DNA of 25,400 bases from Geosiphon pyriformis. Its lineage: Eukaryota > Glomeromycota > Glomeromycetes > Archaeosporales > Geosiphonaceae. Position numbers and translations under genes: made by a program. The notes under the pieces are model-generated. The model ran no database searches. It saw only the letters and a program-made list of their open reading frames with translations, and was not told where the DNA came from. How positions within the stretch are numbered: the first letter of the stretch is position 1; each line of letters opens with the position of its first letter. The DNA is taken from contig JAAOMT010000690.1 in NCBI GenBank assembly GCA_016748015.1, positions 1 to 25,400 on the forward strand, in the 5' to 3' direction. This document shows positions 17,285-25,400 of the stretch, piece after piece.

Positions 17285-18660
17285 ATTAACTATAATATCT
17301 TTAACTGTATTAGCAAAAAATAAATAATCTGTTCTTGATATGAAACTAATAACTTAATCCTCTTCAATTTCCAACAACTAAGTAATACTATCTACAATTC
17401 TGGCTAGAAGACTATGAATGACATCAAACAAAAAATTATTTTTATCTAACAAATCTTTATAATTTATATTAGCCCAAAGTTTTAAATTAGATACTTATAT
17501 ATACTTTCTATAGCCAATAACCAAGCTTTAAACAAACTCAATTAACTTGGTTGTGATAAGCTTAATATTACTAAAAAAAGTTTTGATTTCAACCAACCAG
17601 TTTTTGAACATTAATTTTTTGCACAAGATTATATATAAACTTACATTAAAGACACATAAATTTAAAAATTACAGAATTACAAATGAAACTAGAATAGTAC
17701 TGATTAAAGATATCCAAAGAAAAAGTGCTTATTTAGCAAATTTTAATAGACAAACAGATTTAGACTGCAAATGAAATTGTGATCTAAAAATCTCATCTTT
17801 TTGTAACATATACACAACATGTTTGAATAACTGCAATTGTACAAACACTTTTTTATTATTATAAACAATTTTCTATAAAGTGTTTTTATTAAATATGTAT
17901 GTAAAACCAATATAATAAGCTTCTAATTAATATTTTTAATATGTGAAAAGTTTATAGCATTAAAACCAAGTCCAACTTTTCATTAAAAATATTTAATAGT
18001 ATTATATACTGTCTTAACAAAATGTTAAGCATTGCCAAATACCACCTTATTACCAGTTAGCAAAAAATTTTTCTTGATATTTACTGAAAAAACAAGTCTT
18101 AAATATACAATTTGATTAGCCAGCTTATTAGCAAAATCATTGTTTACAACTCCAGAATAGTTTTTTTTTATCTTAGTACAGTTTACAAAAATGTCTTTAT
18201 TTTTGACCAAGTTGTTAATATAGTGCTATTTAATTCAGCACTTATTATAAAAATCAAATATTTTTAACTTTAATTCAACTTAATATGTATCTATAGAAGT
18301 CTAACTATTAAAAAAAATCATAACATTGAAGAAAACTAAAACACATTTAAGAACCAATACTATAGCTTGTATTTTAATTAAAATTAATAAAAGCAAATCA
18401 TGAATATCCACTTTTGTATTCAAATTCAAATCAGAAAAGTAGATAACAGTATCATCAATTGTACTAATTGCATTAAAAAAACCAAAATTATTAATAGAAT
18501 CATTAGTATAAATTGAGATTATAAGCAATAACACATTTTTTAAATAAGAACAAACTATATTAAAGTTATTTGTATTAAATACACATATTTTGAAATTGGG
18601 TCTAAAAGCAGATAAAAAGTTACAAGCCAGACTACTATCTTTAATAAATTCCGAAATTTG
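17285..18660 (-). pseudogene. Non-LTR retrotransposon remnant: RNase H and C-terminal region
   Basis: Reading minus from 18660, ISIYTNDSINNFGFF (18496-18510 covers YTNDS, where RNase H has YTDGS) begins an RNase H domain. IKIQAIVLVLKCV and later VNCTKIKKNYSGVVNNDFANKLANQ follow, the latter like the H-S/T-G..GN..A..LA end of RNase H. HTYLIKTLYRKL and MLCICYKK...DHNFIC resemble the Cys/His stretch after RNase H in fungal LINE-like ORFs, and LLDKNNFLFDVIHSLLARIV looks like the C-terminus, ending near 17290. Stops fall at Trp/Gln-like positions. RT is absent, as in a 5'-truncated LINE copy. The family call rests on recalled similarity. Confidence 0.6.
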
Positions 18661-20343
18661 TATAAACTAAAAAAAAATTGGGTTTTTATAATCTAATCAT
18701 TTCTAATAATAAAAATTCTTTTAAGAAAAGCAATTTTTATTACTATTTAAAAATTGGTTTTTAAAAATCATACCAAAATACAAAATTTATTAAATAAATA
18801 TTTATTAAAAAGTAAAAATAATATAAAACATAAATTATATTTGTATATAATATTTTATTAATAATACAAACTATTTTTTTATTTTTAAAAAAATAATGAT
18901 TAAGATATTATAAATTTGATATTGTATATTAAATTTCTATAAATTTAATTTATTTATTAAGTTTAATTTATTTTTAATTATTTTTATTATTAAACAATAT
19001 TGTTTTTTTTTGCTATTTATTAATGTATTATATCTAATTATAATATTAATATAATAGTTAAATAATTAAGTAGTTTGGTTTTAAATAATAATAATTTAAT
19101 TTGTATTATATATAAAATAAATAAATTTTTCTTTTAAATTTAATTTATATTGTTTTAATATAAATTTAAATAACAAATTATCTTTTAAAATAATATAATT
19201 TATATTTATAATTATAATATTTTATTAGAAATAAAATAAATAATAAATTTGTTAAAAAAGTTTAAAAAATTATAACTAAATATTAATTTATATTTATTTA
19301 AAAAATATATTATTATTGTTAATTAAACTATTTTTATTGTTTATAATTAAATTAATAAAAAAAATTTTAATTTTTAATTTTTAAAACTTTATATTTTAAA
19401 AAAAACAGATTTAAAAACAATAATAATAATAATATTATTTTTAAATAATATAATTTATAAATTAAAAAACAAAAATAACAAATAAATTATTTGTTAATAT
19501 TAATAAAAATATTATTTATTATTAAGACAAAATTTATTATTATTATTAAAACTATTTTTAATAAAAAAATAAGTTATTAATTAATTTAATATTATTAGTA
19601 TTTAATATTTTTTTAATATTTAAGATGGTTGTTTATTATTAAAAATCTTTATAAATATTATTTTTGCTTATAATATAGTTTAATTACAAACTGTTTTTGT
19701 CTAAATTAATTTTTATATATTAAATATAAATTATATACAATAATATATAACTAAGTATTTGAATTAATTAAAATTATATTATATTATAACTTTAAATTTT
19801 TTGTTAAATATTAAGTTTAAAAATCTATTTCTGATAGTTTTTATATATTTATAATAATCAGATATTTAATTATATATTGTATTTTTTATTTTTATTTTTA
19901 AATTTGTATTGTTTTTGACTTTTTTTTTGTAATATTTATTTATATTAATTTATAATATAAGTTAATAAAATATTTTATTAAGTTGATGTTTTTTTTGGTT
20001 ATTTTACTTTTCTAAAATTTGTTAATATATTTATATAACAACTTTTGTATTTAAAATTTTTTATTAAAAATTACATATGTGTTTTTTGTTTTTTAACTAA
20101 TTTTTTTTTAATTAGTTATATTTTTTAAAAAATATATTATATTTATATTGAAAGTTTTTTTAATCCGAAATTTTCATAGTTTTAAATATAATCTAATTAT
20201 AATTATTTTTTAATTAAATTTGTGCTGTATTTAAAAGTATAATTTTAATCTTTTATGTAATTATATTTAATATATTCTATATTAAAGTATTTTTTATTAT
20301 GCAGTTTTTTTTTAATATTACTAAAAATATATTATATAAGACT

Positions 20344-20348
<5 letters not shown>

Positions 20349-20379
<31 letters not shown>
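20349..20379. repeat. (TA)n microsatellite
   Basis: About 15 TA units, able to form a cruciform. Confidence 0.9.
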
Positions 20380-20382
<3 letters not shown>

Positions 20383-20875
20383 AACTAATTATCAAATATT
20401 TTTTTTAATTTAAAGTTGTTGTTTAAATATTATACAAATAATATTTTTTTAAATTAATTTATTTGTTTTTATTGTAATTTTTTTACTTTAATTTTACTTA
20501 ATTACCAAAAAATTTTTCTTTATTATAATTATTTTCATCTGTTAATACATTTTTAATTCATAATTCCTATTTAATTACGTTTAATAAAACATTTAAAAAT
20601 ATTAATTTGTTTATTATAAATTTATTTAATATTATTGATAATTTAACATTTAAAAATAAAAATATAAAATATCTTTGTTATAGTTTTTATTAAATAACAT
20701 TAAAAATTTGATATTAATATATACAAATATGAATAATATTTATATTTTAATAATTTTTTAATAAAACTCAAAATAATATAAAAAAAAAGTGAAATTGTTA
20801 AAAACAAAAAATATTTATCCAATTTATAATCATTTAAAATGTGCATTTTATAAAAGTAGTTAAAATTTATTTATG

Positions 20876-20911
<36 letters not shown>
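20876..20911. repeat. (ATT)n microsatellite
   Basis: Twelve ATT units; a second run of about eight is at 20996-21019. Confidence 0.9.
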
Positions 20912-22557
20912 TTTATAACTAAAAATCTTTTTTAAAACCAAAAATTTTAAACTTGATTTCAAATAAAAATTGTTGATTAAAATTGTTATTTTCAGTTTAT
21001 TATTATTATTATTATTATTTAGCTATTTTGATAAATTAATAAAAAAAAACATCTTTTTTAATGTAAAAGTAAATTTTTGAACTTTATTATATCAAACTTT
21101 ATTCATGTTTAACTTAGATACAATATGTTTTTTAACAAGTTATTTATTTTGAATTGTGATATCAAAATATTGAATTATTCTTTATTTTATTTCAGTTAAC
21201 ACTGCTAATTTATTAAAAATTTCTAATTATTTTTAAATCACTAGATTTCATTATTCATAAATTACTTTTTTTATTCTTAAACAATTTGTGTTATTGATAT
21301 TAAGGGTTTTTAACATGTAAACATCAATTTATCACTTTTATAAAAAAAATCACCTATTACAGCTTGATAAAAGTAACATATTACATGTAGGTTTTGGTCC
21401 AAGACTTTAAAGTGATAATATACTCGTGGGTTACTCTTTAGGTAAAAATAGAAATTCTAGCTCAAAAAGAACCAAATTAATCAATAGGAATTGATTCTGC
21501 AAAATCTTTAATTAAATGGTATTACGATATAATTTGGTTTGTCTATTCGTGCATTTATTTGAAGATGCTAAATTCCATACAGCTCAACACTGCGTAAATT
21601 TTCGGGGAATATTTCTAATTTAGTAATCAGTGATTATTTACCGAAATTAACGAAATTATTCCCTGCACAATAAACCATTATAGATTTTTTGATCAGAAAT
21701 AAAAGGAAAGTACATTAGTAATTTAGTGAACACACTGGCTAATTCTCTATTCGTTATTAACAGATCAAGCCTGTAATTAACATTGGAATTGGGTAAAAGA
21801 AAGTGTTCTTACCATAGTGAACATAATTATTTTTTAAATACAAAGTTTTTTCTTGAAGACTAGTTTAAGGTTTGTTTTTTTTTGAAGAATTGTTATGGCA
21901 AAAAGTATTATTTTAATTTAATTATTAATAATTAATGAAATAATTAAATTCTCATTGATCAGACGGCGTAGCCTCGTGGAATAATTTAAAAATGTGACAA
22001 TTATTCACTGCGAATTAATATTTTTGATAAAGTTACCTTCCTTTTTCGCAATTGAGGACACCTTAAAATTGGTCACCAGTATTTAATTCACTAAATGATC
22101 GAATGAAATGCATTTTAGCAGAGAACGTGTGTATCTTTTACGTGTTCCTCTTACGTCCATCATGTTTTTAACGTTTAGAATTGAAATAATGGTGATACGA
22201 TTTGGGCTTTAAGGATCAACGTCACGTCATTTGTGGCAGAAATTATACTTTGATTTTCGTATCACTCATGGGGGATTTCACATAGCTTAATCACACGTCA
22301 TATATAGGAAATTGAAGGAACTCCGTATAGAGAATTAATAAAGGTGGAATTTTTATTGTAATTCATCAAAAGCTGAGAAAACTTTTTAAAATCAACAGGT
22401 TTTTAATGTTAAATCATCGCATGGTATAAATATAACTGATCATCAATTTCATAGTACATGTATTAATGTTTAAGAGAGATCTCAACGATACAAACACATG
22501 TACAAATATAGAAATAAACTGGTTATGTTTGCTTTTCTTGAAATTTAGTCTCGTTCA

Positions 22558-22575
22558 GTCGTCGTCGTCGTCGTC
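22558..22575. repeat. (GTC)6 microsatellite
   Basis: Six GTC units, an unusually GC-rich repeat for this window. Confidence 0.9.
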
Positions 22576-23356
22576 TCTCAAGGGTTTCTTTGATTGGAAA
22601 TTTGGAGATTGGAAAATCCAAAAAAAAAATATTTTTCCTCCATTTGACGGGATCCTAGATTTGAACTAGATTCCTTTTTCAAAACAAATCTTTGCGAAAT
22701 GAAAAGTTATGCTCGTGAAATTGTATGATTTAAAATATGGGAATGACTAGAACTAATAACTATTTTGAATTAATTATTTATAAATTAAAATTTCTAATTA
22801 TACAATATATCTAGACCATTAACTCATGTTACAAAATAAGATTACTTATTAATTAGCGCAGATAGGTGAACAATAAACGGTAGAACGGTAGAATGGTTGA
22901 ATTTTTTGTCTTTGTTTTTTTTTTGTGAAAGGTTATACATATTTCTTGAATAATACAATTCTGTGGTTAAATATTAGTGATTTTAAGACTTGATAATTTT
23001 GAAGATTAAAAATAAGGGTATTTAACATTTACAAATAATTCAGTTAATATATATATAAATATATATATTTATTGTGACTTTTTCAAAATTGTGGGATAAC
23101 CTCGAATTTAGAACTATATGAAATAATGTTGGGAATAGGGTTTAAAAAAGCAACATCTCCAAAAAGAAAAAATAGTGACCTATACATGATGTGAGAAACT
23201 AAAAAAGAAATTCAATTGGAAAATTTATCAGTCATCCTTTATTTTTCGAGTAAAAACTTTAAAGATTCTAATTTTAAAAACTATGGAATTATAATTTGTT
23301 AGATTTTTCGTATAAAAAAAAAACTTATTTCTTATAAGTATTCGATTCTCTGAATT

Positions 23357-23382
23357 AGAAAGAAAGAAAGAAAGAAAGAAAG
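23357..23382. repeat. (AGAA)n microsatellite
   Basis: Six and a half AGAA units. Confidence 0.9.
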
Positions 23383-23763
23383 ATTAAATTTATAAAACCA
23401 AATCGAAAAATAATAACTAATAAAGTAGGGGAATTTAATAATTTATTTGGTATGATTTTATTTTGGACATGAATACAACGTTTCTGTTCTGTTTGATGTT
23501 CTTAATTGATTCAACCCCTTAATGTCAACTAGTTGATTATAAATTAAGCCACATAAAAAATAATAGTAATTAATAATAATTACATTTATCAATTCATCCC
23601 AATTATAAATTAATACATTTTTAAATGTGATCAGATCTAAAAAAATATTAAAACAAATTTTAACACATTAATAATAAAAATTATAAAAAATCAGATTAAA
23701 AAAAAATGAAGAATTAATTAGTTAAAGAAATATATATATAAATATAGAAATAATAAGTAAAAA

Positions 23764-23792
23764 TTTTATTTTTATTTTTATTTTTATTTTTC
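23764..23792. repeat. (TTTTTA)n microsatellite
   Basis: Four to five ATTTTT units in tandem. Confidence 0.85.
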
Positions 23793-24004
23793 AAAAATTC
23801 AATAAAGTTTCAATATTCATGTAATAATACAATATAAAATTATGCAAAATTTAAATATCAAAAGATTTATTAAAATAATATTTATGATTTTTAAATATTA
23901 AAAATTTTATTTCTTAATATAATTACATACATAATTTTTTCTTATCATAATTAATTATAATATTGTTTTTAATTAAATAAAAAATATAATTGATAAAATA
24001 ATAT

Positions 24005-24006
<2 letters not shown>

Positions 24007-24036
<30 letters not shown>

Positions 24037-24037
24037 T
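24007..24037. repeat. (AAT)n microsatellite
   Basis: About ten AAT units. Confidence 0.9.
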
Positions 24038-24836
24038 AATCAATGATTTTCCAATTTTTAGTCATTGAAAATTATTACATAAAGTGATTATTCACACTTA
24101 TCATTTTTAATCAATATATTCTTTCAGTTCTTTAAGTTTTATACAATAATTTATCGAAACAATACTTTTATTTATTTATTTTTTTGATAAAAATAAATAA
24201 CTTTATGAATCATTAAAAATTAATAATCATAAAACTATTTTTGATGCTCAAAATCTTGCCCAGACAAGCTTTATTTAATATATTGAATTCAAAGTTTCTC
24301 CTTTTAATAATATAAGTCAAAATTAGTGCTGACTAATGATAAAGTAAAAGGGTCACTCCTATCTATTCAGAGTTTTAGAAATTTCCCAAAGAATCATATC
24401 CAATTAGTGATTGATCACATTCATGTCAAAATATTCATCTTAAACCAAATCCTTTAATTAAAATTCTTTACAAATTAGATTTGAGAAAGAGAAAAACTTG
24501 ATTAGAAACTGACAGTTAGAAACAAACTTTTAATTTTCTGGAAAAAATATAAACTATGTTATTTTTCACGGGGATGTGTGTCAAGTTTGACGATAAATAA
24601 TGCCAAAAAACAAATGTCAATTATTGGGAGAAAAACAAGCAAATAAGTGTGATAAGAACCTTTTTGATTATTAAAATGTTAAATATTATTAAAGCACGGA
24701 CATGTATTTTTTTTTCGATGAATGTTTCCAAAATATTTTTCACGATAAATATTTTTTTAGGGTCTTTAGGATAAGAAATAGAGTTTTCTTTTTATTTTTT
24801 TTCAAGATCAAACATTTATTGATCAATTTAAAATTT

Positions 24837-24861
24837 GGGGGGGGGGGGGGGGGTGGGGAGG
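24837..24861 (+). repeat. Poly-G tract (17 G, then TGGGGAGG)
   Basis: Seventeen consecutive G followed by GGGG and GG separated by single bases, in otherwise AT-rich DNA. It could form a G-quadruplex. Confidence 0.9.
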
Positions 24862-24989
24862 CAAGTAAACATTCTAAAATTTTTCACTACCCTTGAAAAA
24901 GTGATATTTCAAAGAGCTCGATCCGAAATACAATTATAATTTGCTAAATTAATCATAGAATGAAAGAAAATATATATTCATAATATGTG

Positions 24990-24990
<1 letters not shown>

Positions 24991-25020
<30 letters not shown>
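24991..25020. repeat. (TAA)10 microsatellite
   Basis: Ten TAA units. Confidence 0.9.
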
Positions 25021-25021
<1 letters not shown>

Positions 25022-25331
25022 TTACCGTCATTGCATATTATAAATATGTAATTATTATTTTTTTCAAAAATTATGGGGTCATCATAAATGAATTGTCGTT
25101 TTGATTGATCACCGATCTGTCAAAATATTTTTTGAAAATCAGTTCGTCGGAATTTCGGAGATTTTTAGGCTTTTTCGCGGATATATTAATTCTTTTTGTT
25201 TGTTTTTTTTCTTCTATTTTTGAGCTTCGTCATTGAAATCACAATCTCTTTAAGAAACAATCTCAAAAATTTCCATAACTAGTTTAAAACAACCACTATC
25301 TATCGTTTTCGGCGTTCTCCCAATTAATTTT

Positions 25332-25333
<2 letters not shown>

Positions 25334-25400
<67 letters not shown>
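25334..25400. repeat. Poly-A run of at least 67 bases at the window end
   Basis: Uninterrupted A from 25334 to the last base. It could be a retroposed tail, a long mononucleotide repeat or an assembly edge; the window does not show what follows. Confidence 0.9.

Larger units (their letters stand above)
18661..21330. other. Extremely AT-rich block, no gene seen
   Basis: About 2.7 kb of almost uninterrupted A and T in short mixed runs, with stops in every frame. No ORF, RNA gene or element end is recognisable. It contains a TA run and two ATT runs, listed separately. Confidence 0.85.
21331..25333. other. Non-coding or unrecognised single-copy DNA
   Basis: The composition is less AT-extreme here, especially 21400-22700 and 25050-25330, so this is probably host DNA rather than decayed element. 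I find no ORF longer than about 67 codons with protein-like content, no tRNA or rRNA, and no element terminus. A TATAAATA at 22424-22431 is the only promoter-like motif, with no supported gene behind it. Confidence 0.6.

Noticed and set aside
22466-22669. 67-codon ORF behind a TATAAATA motif, containing a Ser run
   Set aside because: The Ser run is only the GTC microsatellite, the rest shows no domain or compositional sign of protein, and the ORF is short.
22641-22672. T-arm-like sequence (CTAG-TTCAAAT-CTAG on the minus strand) suggesting a tRNA
   Set aside because: No anticodon arm or 5' acceptor strand at tRNA distance; the fold cannot be completed.
24702-24896. 64-codon ORF with a Gly run
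   Set aside because: The Gly run is the poly-G tract; no protein-like content otherwise.

Overview
The window is AT-rich eukaryotic DNA, most likely fungal. No intact host gene can be supported in it. The first 18.7 kb is a stack of decayed retroelements. I recognise the LTR elements as the Ty3/Gypsy type abundant in arbuscular mycorrhizal fungi (Glomeromycotina, Rhizophagus-like). That assignment rests on recalled similarity and was not searched.

Layout. (A) 1-6021, minus strand: a Ty3/Gypsy element with its 5' LTR at 5157-6021. Reading leftwards come the primer binding site, gag with a CCHC knuckle, aspartic protease, a cysteine-cluster module, an acidic linker, a dUTPase domain, and reverse transcriptase (RT) that runs off the left edge. 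(B) 6022-11924, plus strand: a second, more decayed copy. It begins abruptly just after the protease and continues through the cysteine cluster, dUTPase, RT, RNase H, integrase, a post-integrase coding region, the polypurine tract and a truncated 3' LTR. (C) 11927-17239, minus strand: a third copy flanked by two LTRs but lacking gag, protease, cysteine cluster and dUTPase. (D) 17285-18660, minus strand: the 3' part of a non-LTR retrotransposon ORF with an RNase H domain. From 18661 to about 21330 the DNA is almost pure A+T with microsatellites. From 21331 to the end the composition is less extreme, but I find no gene. The window ends in a run of 67 A.

How it fits together. A lies antisense at a point inside B's pol frame, so A probably inserted into B and B's 5' half should lie left of the window. 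All coding regions are broken. Most in-frame stops whose ancestral residue can be inferred sit where Gln or Trp is expected, and several catalytic Asp/Glu residues have become Asn/Lys. This is the signature of C:G to T:A transitions (RIP-like mutation or methylcytosine deamination). B and C share the same three catalytic losses in RT, RNase H and integrase.

The most interesting material is in the element architecture: a dUTPase plus a multi-CxxC module between protease and RT, a conserved coding region after integrase that runs into the polypurine tract, palindromic 40-bp tandem repeats in U3, paired LTR hairpins whose arms co-vary between copies, and a 9-bp U5-PBS inverted repeat. Domain calls come from translation by eye; no database was consulted.
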